Shown: piece by piece, positions 42,937 through 51,885 of the stretch
How positions within the stretch are numbered: the first letter of the stretch is position 1
Layout of the letters: each line of letters starts with the position of its first letter
Translations under genes and position numbers: made by a program
The notes under the pieces: model-generated
Databases searched by the model: none
What the model was told of the DNA's origin: nothing
Seen by the model: the letters and a program-made list of their open reading frames with translations, nothing else
From: UBA8401 sp964603685
GTDB taxonomy: Bacteria; Bacteroidota; Ignavibacteria; UBA10030; UBA8401
DNA length: 64,000 nt
Direction: 5' to 3'
NCBI GenBank assembly: GCA_964603685.1
Contig: CAZRWF010000002.1
Location: 1 to 64,000, forward strand

Positions 42937-42955
42937 ATTCCGTCATTCACGGAAT
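42937..42955. promoter_or_regulatory. Inverted repeat at the tdk transcription start (candidate operator)
   Basis: ATTCCGT-CATTC-ACGGAAT: perfect 7-bp arms with a 5-base spacer, starting 2 bases after the -10 box and covering the predicted start point. As DNA it could be an operator; as RNA it would be a small hairpin at the 5' end of the message. Confidence 0.5.
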
Positions 42956-42977
42956 TTGGATCACACACGTTCGATGT

Positions 42978-43547
42978 ATGGAAGTCACCCAACAACAAGC
43001 CCCGCAAAGCATCGGTTGGATTGAAGTGGTCGCCGGATGCATGTTCAGCGGCAAAACGGAAGAACTCATTCGCCGTTTGCGCCGCGCACAGATCGCCCGC
43101 CAAAAGGTGATCATCTTCAAACCCCGCATTGACAACCGATATTCCGCCAATCAGATCGTTTCTCACAATACGCAATCGCTGGAGTCCGTCGTTATCGACA
43201 AAGCGTCGGAGATTATTCCATTATCGAAAGATGCGCAGGTGGTCGGCATTGATGAAGTTCAATTTTTCGATATGTCCGTCGTCGGCATCTGCAACAAACT
43301 GGCGGACGATGGGAAACGGGTAATTGTCGCCGGATTGGATCAGGATTATCGCGGAGTTCCGTTCGAGCCGATGCCGCAACTGCTGTCCGTGGCCGAATAT
43401 ATCACCAAAACTCTGGCCATTTGCGTCGTATGCGGAAACCCGGCCGATCGCACGCAGCGAAAGATCGCCTCCTCCGATCGTGTCGTGGTCGGTGCCGCCG
43501 ATTCGTACGAAGCGCGATGCAGAAAATGTCATTTTATCCCCGATTAA
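42978..43547 (+). CDS. tdk: Thymidine kinase (type II)
   Basis: A 189-residue type II thymidine kinase that phosphorylates thymidine with ATP. The P-loop is GCMFSGKT (20-27), the catalytic Glu is in VVGIDEVQFFD, the lasso region is near AGLDQDYRGVPFEPM, and the structural zinc is bound by CVVC and CRKC pairs. It is the first gene of a nucleoside salvage operon with a concentrative nucleoside transporter and a purine nucleoside phosphorylase, which supports the function directly. Confidence 0.95.
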   Translation: MEVTQQQAPQSIGWIEVVAGCMFSGKTEELIRRLRRAQIARQKVIIFKPRIDNRYSANQIVSHNTQSLESVVIDKASEIIPLSKDAQVVGIDEVQFFDMSVVGICNKLADDGKRVIVAGLDQDYRGVPFEPMPQLLSVAEYITKTLAICVVCGNPADRTQRKIASSDRVVVGAADSYEARCRKCHFIPD

Positions 43548-43598
43548 CGGTCGTGCTGCGACCTGTCGTCGGTTCGCTCCTCACTTAATCCCATTTTT

Positions 43599-44948
43599 AT
43601 GGATATCATTTCGATTTTGCGCGGCATTGCCGGCGTCGGTTTCATCATCGGCGTGGCATTTCTGTTCTCCAACAACAAAAAGAATGTCAACTGGGCGTTG
43701 GTGGGAAAAGCCTTCGCGATTCAATTGGTGTTCGCCATCTTCATCATCCACAGCATCACGCTGCGCTCATGGTTTTGGCCTCTCGGATTGTTAAAAGATG
43801 TGATCGACGGTATCGGTGCGGGTGTGGTGGCGCTGTTGAATTATACGCTTGTCGGCGCACAGTTTGTGTTTGGCAACCTCGCAGTGAATTCCGGCACAAA
43901 TTCTCTCGGGTTTTTCTTCGCCTTTCAGGTCCTGCCGACGATTATTTTTGTTTCCGCACTCACCTCTCTCCTCTATTATCTCGGTATCCTTCAGGCAGTG
44001 GTAAAAGTGATGGCGAAGGTGATGGTGAAAGTGCTCGGGACCAGCGGTGCGGAATCCCTCTCTAACACGGCAAATATTTTTGTCGGACAAACCGAAGCCC
44101 CGTTGTTAATCCGGCCCTATATCGGCACCATGACCAATTCCGAAGTGCTGACAGTGATGGTCGGCGGTATGGCGACGATCGCCGGCGGAGTGATGGCAAG
44201 TTATATACAAATGCTCGGACAATCGTTCGCGGAAGCGCACAACATTCCGTTGGCAGAAGCGCAGTTGAAGTTTGCGGTGCAACTTTTGGCCGCGAGCACC
44301 ATGGCGGCCCCCGCCTCCCTGGCAATTTCGAAAATTATTTATCCGGAAATGGAAGAACCCAAAACCAAAGGGACCGTAAAACTGGAAGTGGAAAAAAATG
44401 CTTCCAATGTGATCGAAGCGGCGGCAACGGGAGCGTCGGACGGACTGCAGTTGGCGCTGAATGTCGGCGGCATGTTGCTGGCTTTCATCGCTTTGATCGC
44501 CATGTTCAACGGAATTCTCGGTTATGTCGGCGATATCACGGGCCTGAATGCGTATCTCCAGGCAAATTTTCAGCAGACATTGTCCATGCAGTTCTTGTTC
44601 GGTTCCATTCTGCAGTTTGTCGCCTTTGCGATCGGCGTGCCGTGGAACGACGCATTCCATTTCGGAAGTTTGTTGGGGACAAAAATTGTTCTCAATGAAT
44701 TCGTCGCCTACCTTGATCTTGCCGCATTGCTCAAAACAGGTGTGATGAGCGAAAAAGGGGTGATGATGGCAACATATGCGTTGTGCGGATTTGCCAATTT
44801 TTCTTCGATTGCGATCCAGCTCGGGGGAATTTCACCGATGGCCCCTCATCGCCGGAAGGATATTGCAGCGCTCGGATTACGCGCTGTTCTCGGCGGCGTG
44901 TTGTCCACACTGATGACGGCGACTATTGCCGGAATATTGGTCGGCTAA
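43599..44948 (+). CDS. nupC: Concentrative nucleoside transporter (NupC/CNT family)
   Basis: 449 residues with about ten hydrophobic segments. Family motifs are present: GFFFAFQVLPTIIFVSAL, NIFVGQTEAPLLIRPYI (about 166-182, the QTEAP nucleoside-binding box), and LQLALNVGGMLLAF, and NFSSIAIQLGGI near the C-terminus. CNT proteins import nucleosides with sodium or protons across the inner membrane. It lies 51 bases after tdk and its TAA stop overlaps the ATG of the phosphorylase gene, so the three genes form a coherent salvage route: uptake, then phosphorylation or phosphorolysis. Confidence 0.93.
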   Translation: MDIISILRGIAGVGFIIGVAFLFSNNKKNVNWALVGKAFAIQLVFAIFIIHSITLRSWFWPLGLLKDVIDGIGAGVVALLNYTLVGAQFVFGNLAVNSGTNSLGFFFAFQVLPTIIFVSALTSLLYYLGILQAVVKVMAKVMVKVLGTSGAESLSNTANIFVGQTEAPLLIRPYIGTMTNSEVLTVMVGGMATIAGGVMASYIQMLGQSFAEAHNIPLAEAQLKFAVQLLAASTMAAPASLAISKIIYPEMEEPKTKGTVKLEVEKNASNVIEAAATGASDGLQLALNVGGMLLAFIALIAMFNGILGYVGDITGLNAYLQANFQQTLSMQFLFGSILQFVAFAIGVPWNDAFHFGSLLGTKIVLNEFVAYLDLAALLKTGVMSEKGVMMATYALCGFANFSSIAIQLGGISPMAPHRRKDIAALGLRAVLGGVLSTLMTATIAGILVG

Positions 44949-45829
44949 TGCAGCGAACGGCGGAAAAGTCGATCTCTCGCGACAAATTGATGAACAATGT
45001 TATGACCGATATTCACCGATCAGTGGAATTTCTTCGAACTACATCGGCGGCGCAACCGCGCATCGCCGTGGTGCTCGGATCCGGGCTGGGAGATTTTGCC
45101 CAATTATTGTCGCGGACGACCACGGTGGCAACGGCGGACATTCCGGATTATCCGGTCTCCACCGTCCATGGTCATGAGGGAAAGATTATTTTCGGACGAT
45201 TGGAGAATCGCGGCCGAACCTCCCTTCCGCTGATGGTATTTCAAGGCCGGGTGCATCTCTATGAATCGAACGACATCCGGAAAGTGGTCTATCCTATCCA
45301 CACCGCCGCAGCGATGGGAGCGGAATATGTGATCGTGACGAACGCTGCCGGCGGGATCAACCGCCATTTCGAACCGGGGACGTTGATGTTTATTAATGAT
45401 TTGATCAACCTCACCGGTGAAAGCCCCCTTCGCGGATCTCCGGGGATCAATTCCATCCTTCACCGTCGAACAACGCCGATCGTCGATCCGGAATTGCTGC
45501 GGCGCGCGAAAGTGATCGCAACGGAAAACGGGATTATGACGCGGGAAGGGGTCTATTGCTGGACCAAAGGGCCGACGTACGAAACGGCAGCGGAGATTCG
45601 CATGATGGAATCGTTGGGGGCCGATGCCGTCGGAATGTCGACGGTCCCCGAAATGCTCGTGGCACATCAGAGCGGAATGAAAGTGCTCGGTATTTCGTGC
45701 ATCACGAATATGGCTACGGGAATTTCCGCCACAAAATTATCGCATGATGAAGTAACGGAAACGGCTAACCGTGTGAAACAACAATTCACCACGCTCGTGA
45801 GTGAAATTCTTTTCGACCTTTCCCGATAA
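44948..45829 (+). CDS. punA: Purine nucleoside phosphorylase (trimeric type)
   Basis: 293 residues from the ATG that overlaps the nupC stop (TAATG); an internal ATG at 44990 is an alternative, and the open frame further upstream runs inside nupC. The low-molecular-mass PNP motifs are VVLGSGLGDFA (phosphate), the HGHEGKIIFGRL strand, MVFQGRVHLYE, VTNAAGGIN, and the base-binding CWTKGPTYETAAEIRMMESLGADAVGMSTVPE. It splits inosine and guanosine into base and ribose 1-phosphate. It ends the nucleoside salvage operon and converges with the DUF420 gene after only 2 bases, with no clear terminator. Confidence 0.93.
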   Translation: MQRTAEKSISRDKLMNNVMTDIHRSVEFLRTTSAAQPRIAVVLGSGLGDFAQLLSRTTTVATADIPDYPVSTVHGHEGKIIFGRLENRGRTSLPLMVFQGRVHLYESNDIRKVVYPIHTAAAMGAEYVIVTNAAGGINRHFEPGTLMFINDLINLTGESPLRGSPGINSILHRRTTPIVDPELLRRAKVIATENGIMTREGVYCWTKGPTYETAAEIRMMESLGADAVGMSTVPEMLVAHQSGMKVLGISCITNMATGISATKLSHDEVTETANRVKQQFTTLVSEILFDLSR

Positions 45830-45831
45830 TC

Positions 45832-46251
45832 CTACCGGAACACGTGGTATAACATCACGTAGATCGCCACTCCGGTGATCGACACATACACCCAGATCGG
45901 AAATGTCTTCTTCGCCAGCCGTTTGTGCCTCTCGAAATCGCCTCGGAGCGCCCGATAGATCGTCACCACCGCCATCGGCGGAACCACGGCAGCGAGGATG
46001 ATGTGGCTGATTAAAATGAAGAAATAGACCGGCCTGCTCCACCCTTCTCCCGTAAACGGTACGGATCCGACATTGGCATGATAGACGAGGTAGCTGATCA
46101 AAAACAAACCGGAGGTGACAAATGCGGCGATCATCGAACGTTTGTGATAGTCCCGTTTGCCGGCTTTGATAAAGCGATACCCCATGATCAAAAAGAAAAA
46201 ACTGATCATGTTGAGCACGGCATTGAGCGTAGAAAGATCTTCGAATTTCAT
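45832..46251 (-). CDS. ctaM: DUF420 (CtaM/YozB-like) membrane protein
   Basis: A 139-residue integral membrane protein with four helices. Family features are the first helix LNAVLNMISFFFLIMGY, HKRSMIAAFVTSGLFLISYLVYH, then the HIILAAVVPPMAV helix with conserved His, and KKTFPIWVYVSITGVAIYVMLY. DUF420 proteins (CtaM in Staphylococcus) are needed for heme-copper oxidase maturation. It is coupled to ctaB by an ATGA overlap, which fits that role. No oxidase subunit gene is in the window. Confidence 0.85.
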   Translation of the reverse strand: MKFEDLSTLNAVLNMISFFFLIMGYRFIKAGKRDYHKRSMIAAFVTSGLFLISYLVYHANVGSVPFTGEGWSRPVYFFILISHIILAAVVPPMAVVTIYRALRGDFERHKRLAKKTFPIWVYVSITGVAIYVMLYHVFR

Positions 46252-47174
46252 TGCGGTGATTTACAGATTATCATGGCGGAAAAGATGATCGGCAGGTAGA
46301 ACAACGACGCGAAGAACAACCGTCTGGCCGAAGCCCCGGAGGGGTCAACGGACATACCGGTGGAAAATTGAATGCCGAACCACAAAAAAAGAGCGCCGAC
46401 TGCACCGGCGACGGGAACATACTCCCAAGTAACAATTCCGACCAATGCGGGTGTCAGTCCGACGAAGAGCAAAATCGTTTGATACAGAAGTATCTGACGG
46501 GCGAGTTTCGCACCCGAAAGGTCCACCGTCGTCAATAATCGGAATCCCGCCTTCGCATAATCATTGCGATAAATCCAGGCGATCGAATAAAAGTGCGGCA
46601 TCTGCCAGTAAAAAAGGATGGCAAACAGCGAGAGGGATTGATAGGACAGTGCATTGTCGATCGCCGCCCATCCGATCAATGTCGGAAGTGCACCCGGAAT
46701 CGCGCCGATGATGGTGGAAAGTGTTGATATTCTTTTCAGCGGTGTGTATAAAAAAATGTAGGTCACGAGCGTGCCGATTGCCAAAAGGCCCGTCAACGTA
46801 TTGATCGTCCACAACATCACCGCACCGGCAATGGAAATGACAACACCGAAAATCAACGCTTCGATCGGCGAGACTCTTTCGTCCGGCACCGGACGTTTTT
46901 CCGTTCGTTTCATCAGCCGGTCGAATTCCCGTTCGACGTATTGATTGAGTGCACCCGAACCGCCGCCGACCAGCAACGTCCCCAACGCCAAGAGAGGAAA
47001 GACAGTCCATTGTACATTCACGGGCGTAGTGATCGCCAAATATGCGGAACTGAGAGAAGTAAACACGGAGAGAATCGTCAATTCCGGTTTCATCAGCAGC
47101 CACAGATCGCGGGCGAATGTTGGTAGAGAACGGCGATCACCGTCCGAATGTTGTATCGTACCGGGGGTTGTCAT
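46248..47174 (-). CDS. ctaB: Protoheme IX farnesyltransferase (heme O synthase)
   Basis: 308 residues from the ATG at 47174, which overlaps the ctaA stop (ATGA); the longer frame to 47441 lies inside ctaA. An UbiA-type prenyltransferase with about eight helices; the aspartate-rich loop is NQYVEREFDRLMKRTEKRPVP and the second is FFYWQMPHFYSIAWIYRNDYAKAGFRLL (read as YWQMPHFYSIA). It adds a farnesyl group to heme B to make heme O, the substrate of CtaA. The order ctaA-ctaB-ctaM gives a complete heme A assembly cassette. Confidence 0.95.
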   Translation of the reverse strand: MTTPGTIQHSDGDRRSLPTFARDLWLLMKPELTILSVFTSLSSAYLAITTPVNVQWTVFPLLALGTLLVGGGSGALNQYVEREFDRLMKRTEKRPVPDERVSPIEALIFGVVISIAGAVMLWTINTLTGLLAIGTLVTYIFLYTPLKRISTLSTIIGAIPGALPTLIGWAAIDNALSYQSLSLFAILFYWQMPHFYSIAWIYRNDYAKAGFRLLTTVDLSGAKLARQILLYQTILLFVGLTPALVGIVTWEYVPVAGAVGALFLWFGIQFSTGMSVDPSGASARRLFFASLFYLPIIFSAMIICKSPQ

Positions 47175-48181
47175 CCGTTCCTCATCGCCGACCATCGAAG
47201 CCGGATGATCTGAATCGTCGTGATGACGCAGGTGACAAGTACCAGCGCACCGATCACCACATGGAGTGACGTGATGATGTACTCTTTTCGTGTCAACACG
47301 GTGAATATTCCCAAACAGAATTGTATTAAAACAAAAATGATCAACAATCGGCCGTTGCGCTGTACGGACACCGGGAGCGACGTCGACCGTCCTATGGCAT
47401 AACCGGCGTACGAGACAATTCCCGCGACAATGAAGGCCCAATAACGATGGATGAGATGAATGCTAATCTGAAACGCCGATGCCGGCGTGTCCCCCGGCCA
47501 TTTTATTCCTCGCGATATCAGTTCACGATGGTAACCGGCCAGCGCCTCTTCGGACAAATCCGGAAACAAACCTCCGTACGCCAATGGAAAGTCCGGTACG
47601 GATAATCCTGAATACGTATGACGCAACAGAGCGCCGAACGCCAATTGCAGGAAAACCGCTCCGGTTGCGATTCCGGCGAATGTCCGCAATCGGGTCAATT
47701 CCGTTACCGATCCGGACGGAAAATCCTGCTGCCACCAGCGGGACGTAAATAATGCGATGGCAGCGACGAGACAAAAGAACGTTTGCGCAAGCATGCCGTG
47801 CGCCATGGAGACGGCGGTCGGAAGAAGAAACAGGACCGTGATCCCTCCCAGAATTCCTTGCACAATTACGGCTGCCAACGCCGCATAGCCGGCGTTGCGA
47901 ACCCAACGCCGTGGTTCGGAAATTCCGAGCCATACGGCCAAAATAAGGGTGACAAAACCAACGAACGAAGCGACCAACCGGTGGCCATGTTCATATTTTA
48001 TTCCTCCGACCCATTTGTCGATCGGATACGTGAACATGTTCTCGCCGTACGTCGTCGGCCAATCCGGAACGGCAAGTCCGGAATTGGTGCTCGTCACCAA
48101 TCCTCCGATAAAAATCAGGACGAATGTGCTGAACGCCGTGAATAATGCAAATCGATGCAAGGAAGAATTTTTCATGGACAT
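47171..48181 (-). CDS. ctaA: Heme A synthase (COX15/CtaA)
   Basis: 336 residues from the ATG at 48181 (a second ATG at 48175 is equally possible); the open frame upstream has no support. Eight helices are visible. The paired motifs of the COX15 fold are seen twice: TSTNSGLAVPDWPTTYG with EHGHRLVA in the first half, and TYSGLSVPDFPLAYGGL with HLIHRYWAF in the second; conserved histidines (HGHR, AHGM, HLIHR, LHV) bind the hemes. It oxidises heme O to heme A. A weaker promoter (GTGATT, 16 bases, TATATT at 48202-48207) lies upstream. Confidence 0.93.
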   Translation of the reverse strand: MSMKNSSLHRFALFTAFSTFVLIFIGGLVTSTNSGLAVPDWPTTYGENMFTYPIDKWVGGIKYEHGHRLVASFVGFVTLILAVWLGISEPRRWVRNAGYAALAAVIVQGILGGITVLFLLPTAVSMAHGMLAQTFFCLVAAIALFTSRWWQQDFPSGSVTELTRLRTFAGIATGAVFLQLAFGALLRHTYSGLSVPDFPLAYGGLFPDLSEEALAGYHRELISRGIKWPGDTPASAFQISIHLIHRYWAFIVAGIVSYAGYAIGRSTSLPVSVQRNGRLLIIFVLIQFCLGIFTVLTRKEYIITSLHVVIGALVLVTCVITTIQIIRLRWSAMRNG

Positions 48182-48238
48182 TTTCGAAACGTGTGTGGAA
48201 AAATATACGACTTTTTCACGGGGAATCACAGCCAAACC

Positions 48239-48267
48239 TTGATTCCGCTGCGAAGGTTCGGTACATT
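48239..48267 (+). promoter_or_regulatory. Promoter of the M28 peptidase gene
   Basis: TTGATT (48239-48244), 17-base spacer, TACATT (48262-48267). Predicted leader about 23 bases with a GGAG before the ATG. Confidence 0.55.
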
Positions 48268-48296
48268 CCTTACCATGTCTCACTAACGGAGTTCTC

Positions 48297-51020
48297 ATGA
48301 AACTGATGTTGCTTCTTCTCCTTCTTACCGCGTCACTCTCTTCACAAACCGAACGATATTTTTCCTCGATCAAGCAGATCACCAGTGGCGGCTCGAACGC
48401 CGAGGCATATTTTTCCGCCGACGGGAAACAATTGATCTATCAAGCAACGAAAGGAAAATATTTATGCGATCAGATTTTCATCATGAACGTCGACGGTTCC
48501 GGGAACCGGCTGGTCAGCACCGGTGACGGCCGGACGACCTGCGGATATTTTTTCCCGGACGGTCAACGGATCGTCTACGCGTCCACGCATGATGATGACG
48601 ACGATTGCCCTCCGCCGCCCGACCGCTCCAAAGGATATGTGTGGGGCGTATTTAATGCCTATGATATTTACGTCGCGAATGCCGACGGTTCGAAACCGAA
48701 AAAACTTGCAGCGTCGAAAGGATACGATGCCGAAGCGACCATTTCTCCGGACGGCAAACAGATCGTTTTTACCTCCTCGCGGGATGGTGATCTCGAATTA
48801 TATATCATGAATGCGGATGGATCGAACGTCCGCCGGTTAACGTTTGACAAAGGGTATGACGGTGGCGCATTTTTCTCACCGGACGGGAAACAGATTGTTT
48901 ATCGTGCATATCACCCGACCGATTCTGCAGAAATTGCTGAAGGAGAACAATTGCTGGCGCAACAATTGGTCAAACCGGCAAAAATGGAATTGTTCATCAT
49001 CAATGCGGACGGCAGCGGTAAACGCAAAATTACGAACAACGGTGCCGCAAACTTTGCACCGTTCTTCACTCCCGACGGAAACAGAATCATTTTTTCCAGC
49101 AATATGAACGATCCGAAAGGGTATAATTTTGATCTCTTTTTGATCGGTGTGGACGGCACGAACCTCCGTCAAGTAACCCACTCCCCCTCCTTCGACGGTT
49201 TTCCCATGTTCTCACCCGATGGAAAAAAACTCGTGTTCGTTTCCGGACGTAATGCCGCCAGCAGGCATGAATTCAACATTTTTCTCGCCGATTGGAAGGA
49301 AGATGAAACGGCCGGTAATCTCAAAAATCATGTCGCGACACTCGCTTCCGATGAATGGGAAGGCCGCGGAACGGGTGAACGCGGAAATCGTGCCGCCGCA
49401 GAATATATCGCACAGAAATTTTCCGCGTACGGTCTGGTACCGGCCGGCGACAACGGTACATTTTTCCAGGAATTCGACGTGGTCAAAAGTTTACAGATCG
49501 GTAAAAATAATATTCTTACCGTTCAACAAGGAAAGAAAAAAACATCATATACCGTAGAGCAGGACTTTGTTCCGGTCGGATTTTCCGCGTCGGCAACAGT
49601 TTCAGGACCTGTTGTGTTTGCCGGCTACGGAATGACGGTGGATTCAACCTATGACGATTATGCCTCCGTCGATGCAAAAGAAAAAATCGTCATTGCGCTC
49701 CGCTATTCGCCGGACGGTGATAATCCGCATTCCAAATACGTAAAACAATCGGCATTGCGGTATAAGGCGATGCGTGCGCGCGAAATGGGAGCCAAGGCGT
49801 TGATCCTGGTGACGTCGACGGCCGATGATTCCGCCGATGTGTTAATGAAATTGAAATACGACAATTCCTTCAGCGACGCCGGAATTCCCGTTCTCTCCGC
49901 CAGCCGGAAACTCGTCAATGCGTGGCTCGCTCCGCAAAAAATGAACATCGACTCACTCCGCGCAAAGATCGTCCGAACGGCGAAACCGGCATCGATCGCC
50001 CTGAAAAATTGCGTCGTTTCCCTCTCGACGGAGGTGATTCCGGTGAAAGCAAAAACGGCAAATGTCATCGGCATGCTCAAAGTGAACGATCATCCAGAAC
50101 ACCTCATCCTCGGCGCCCATTTCGACCATTTAGGTTTCGGCGGGATCGGATCGGGATCGCTTGATCCGAACAGCAACGAGATTCATAACGGTGCGGACGA
50201 CAATGCGTCGGGAACATCCGTGGTGATCGAACTCGCCAAACGCTTGGGCGAATACCGGTCCGTGTTGCGGCGTAATATTCTCTTTATGGCCTTCTCCGGC
50301 GAAGAGATGGGTCTGCTCGGATCGGCCTATTATACGAAACACCCGACCTCCCCTCTTTCTCACGCCGTCACAATGGTGAACTTCGACATGGTGGGACGGC
50401 TTAAAGAACGTGCGTTGACCGTACAAGGGACCGGGACCTCTTCCGGCTGGGAAGCGATGTTAAAAAAACAAAACAGCGATTCGACGTTTCATTTAAAATT
50501 CGTGAAGGACGGTTTCGGTCCCAGCGACCATTCTTCTTTCTATGCACAGAATATCCCGGTGTTGTTCTTTTTCACCGGCATTCATGATGATTATCATAAA
50601 CCGTCGGATGATGCCGGGAAGATCAACTACGAAGGAATGGAATCGATCCTCCATTTTGCGTCGAACATCGCGATTGCGATCGATACCGCTTCTGCCCGCC
50701 CCGATTTCCAGAAGACACAATCGCAGGATCAAGGGGGAATGCGGCAGGGATTCCGCGTGTATGTCGGTACGATTCCGGACTATTCCGAAGACGCTAACGG
50801 CATGTTGATCTCCGGCGTGCGCGAGAACAGCCCGGCCGCAAAATCCGGATTACAGAAAGGGGATGTGATCATCAAATTCGGAAAGCATGACATTAAAAAT
50901 GTTTATGACTACACCTATGCTCTGCAGGAATATAAACCGGGAGATGTGATCGAAGTGCGCTTTATACGCAATAAAACGGAGACGATCACCGCTACCATGA
51001 CATTGGAAAAGCGAAATTAA
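48297..51020 (+). CDS. Secreted M28 metallopeptidase with TolB-like propeller and PDZ domain
   Basis: 907 residues. A short signal peptide (MKLMLLLLLLTASLSSQ) is followed by six or so TolB/WD40-like PD40 repeats to about residue 335 (repeated FSPDGKQIVF-type and NADGS units). A linker and PA-like insert (about 350-560) lead to the M28 zinc peptidase (about 570-790): GAHFDHLGF, NGADDNASGT, SGEEMGLLGS, VNFDMVGRL and GIHDDYHKPSDD provide the five metal ligands and catalytic Glu. A PDZ domain (about 815-900) ends the protein. It is probably periplasmic or lipidless surface aminopeptidase; no T9SS tail is present. It is monocistronic, with promoter and terminator. Confidence 0.92.
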   Translation: MKLMLLLLLLTASLSSQTERYFSSIKQITSGGSNAEAYFSADGKQLIYQATKGKYLCDQIFIMNVDGSGNRLVSTGDGRTTCGYFFPDGQRIVYASTHDDDDDCPPPPDRSKGYVWGVFNAYDIYVANADGSKPKKLAASKGYDAEATISPDGKQIVFTSSRDGDLELYIMNADGSNVRRLTFDKGYDGGAFFSPDGKQIVYRAYHPTDSAEIAEGEQLLAQQLVKPAKMELFIINADGSGKRKITNNGAANFAPFFTPDGNRIIFSSNMNDPKGYNFDLFLIGVDGTNLRQVTHSPSFDGFPMFSPDGKKLVFVSGRNAASRHEFNIFLADWKEDETAGNLKNHVATLASDEWEGRGTGERGNRAAAEYIAQKFSAYGLVPAGDNGTFFQEFDVVKSLQIGKNNILTVQQGKKKTSYTVEQDFVPVGFSASATVSGPVVFAGYGMTVDSTYDDYASVDAKEKIVIALRYSPDGDNPHSKYVKQSALRYKAMRAREMGAKALILVTSTADDSADVLMKLKYDNSFSDAGIPVLSASRKLVNAWLAPQKMNIDSLRAKIVRTAKPASIALKNCVVSLSTEVIPVKAKTANVIGMLKVNDHPEHLILGAHFDHLGFGGIGSGSLDPNSNEIHNGADDNASGTSVVIELAKRLGEYRSVLRRNILFMAFSGEEMGLLGSAYYTKHPTSPLSHAVTMVNFDMVGRLKERALTVQGTGTSSGWEAMLKKQNSDSTFHLKFVKDGFGPSDHSSFYAQNIPVLFFFTGIHDDYHKPSDDAGKINYEGMESILHFASNIAIAIDTASARPDFQKTQSQDQGGMRQGFRVYVGTIPDYSEDANGMLISGVRENSPAAKSGLQKGDVIIKFGKHDIKNVYDYTYALQEYKPGDVIEVRFIRNKTETITATMTLEKRN

Positions 51021-51040
51021 TTGCCGTGTGGCGAAACAAA

Positions 51041-51070
51041 AAAAAAGGACGCATCAGCGTCCTTTTTTTT
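51041..51070. terminator. Bidirectional terminator after the M28 peptidase gene
   Basis: Stem AAGGACGC/GCGTCCTT with loop ATCA, flanked by an A-run and an eight-base T-run, between convergent genes. Confidence 0.9.
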
Positions 51071-51088
51071 TGTCTCTCATCGATAGTT

Positions 51089-51565
51089 TTAGAGAAGTTT
51101 TTTCGCGATTTCCCGGATCTCTTCTTTGGTGCAAAATCGCTGAATCATCGGGAAGAGAATATGGTTTTCTTTGTGGATATGGTTGACCATGAGGTGCACG
51201 ATCTCTTCAGCCGATTCACACAGTTCCTGGCGTGCCACGCGGTCGTCATTATTTTCCTGAATCGCTTTGATGCTGTAGTGCAGTTTTTTGTAAATTTTGG
51301 CCATCTTTGCATGATCGTCGCGCAGAACGGAGGTTGGTCCGTCAACGTACCGCTCCACGACCGGAAACAGCGCATCTTCCTCATGCTTATTGTGGACGCG
51401 AACCTCTTCGTCCACATATTCCACCGCCTTTAAAAGCGACTTGAAGGTCTTTTCGGTATACCCCTTTTTTTTTATTTCCTGTGCGTTTTTTTTCAGAAGC
51501 TGCAGCTTGGTCAACGCTTCATCGTGTTCCTTCATCAACAACGCAATCGGATCGCGGGTGGCCAT
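51089..51565 (-). CDS. Hemerythrin-like (HHE) protein
   Basis: 158 residues, mainly helical. Candidate di-iron ligands fit the HHE pattern: His14 (KEHDEA), His58/His61/Glu62 (VHNKHEED), His85 (RDDHAKM), and the cluster His129/His131/His135 (NHIHKENHILFP). Such small hemerythrin-domain proteins bind oxygen or nitric oxide or protect iron centres; the function here cannot be chosen. It is the third gene of a short unit with YIP1 and an ABM-like protein, 5 bases after the latter. Confidence 0.85.
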   Translation of the reverse strand: MATRDPIALLMKEHDEALTKLQLLKKNAQEIKKKGYTEKTFKSLLKAVEYVDEEVRVHNKHEEDALFPVVERYVDGPTSVLRDDHAKMAKIYKKLHYSIKAIQENNDDRVARQELCESAEEIVHLMVNHIHKENHILFPMIQRFCTKEEIREIAKKLL

Positions 51566-51570
51566 GCGAA

Positions 51571-51867
51571 TTACTTCGTTTCCATATACGTGGTATACCG
51601 CGTTTTACCGTCGACGAAATCCTGCAGCAAGGCCGTCAGATCGTCGGCGGTTTGGTCTTCGCTTTCTTCGAACTTCTTATACGCAACTTCCGAATGCGCC
51701 ATAAAAATCTCGGCGAAGGAATTTTGCTTCCCCCGTTGTTCATAGACCGAATAGGAAACGAACTGATTGGTCGCGTAATGGGCCTTTAATTTTTCGACCG
51801 CCGTAAGATATTCGTTCCGTTTTCCGTCTTTTACGTCGTATTGGACGGTGAGAATGACTTTTCCCAT
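51571..51867 (-). CDS. Small ABM/Dabb-like ferredoxin-fold protein
   Basis: 98 residues. The strand-helix-strand pattern VILTVQYDVKDGKRNEYLTAVEKLKAHYA, SYSVYEQRGKQNSFAEIFMAHSEVAYKKFEE fits the dimeric alpha-beta barrel group (antibiotic biosynthesis monooxygenase or Dabb), but no catalytic residue set is recognised, so the assignment is by fold pattern only. It sits between a YIP1 protein and a hemerythrin-like protein and is probably cotranscribed with both. Confidence 0.6.
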   Translation of the reverse strand: MGKVILTVQYDVKDGKRNEYLTAVEKLKAHYATNQFVSYSVYEQRGKQNSFAEIFMAHSEVAYKKFEESEDQTADDLTALLQDFVDGKTRYTTYMETK

Positions 51868-51885
51868 CGAAATTGATTTCCTTTG

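Noticed and set aside
44783..45829. 348-residue version of the purine nucleoside phosphorylase
   Set aside because: The N-terminal 55 residues lie in nupC and do not look like PNP; the TAATG at 44948 is the natural start.
46248..47441. 397-residue version of ctaB
   Set aside because: The extra 89 residues lie within ctaA in another frame; the ATG at 47174 overlaps the ctaA stop and gives the normal length.
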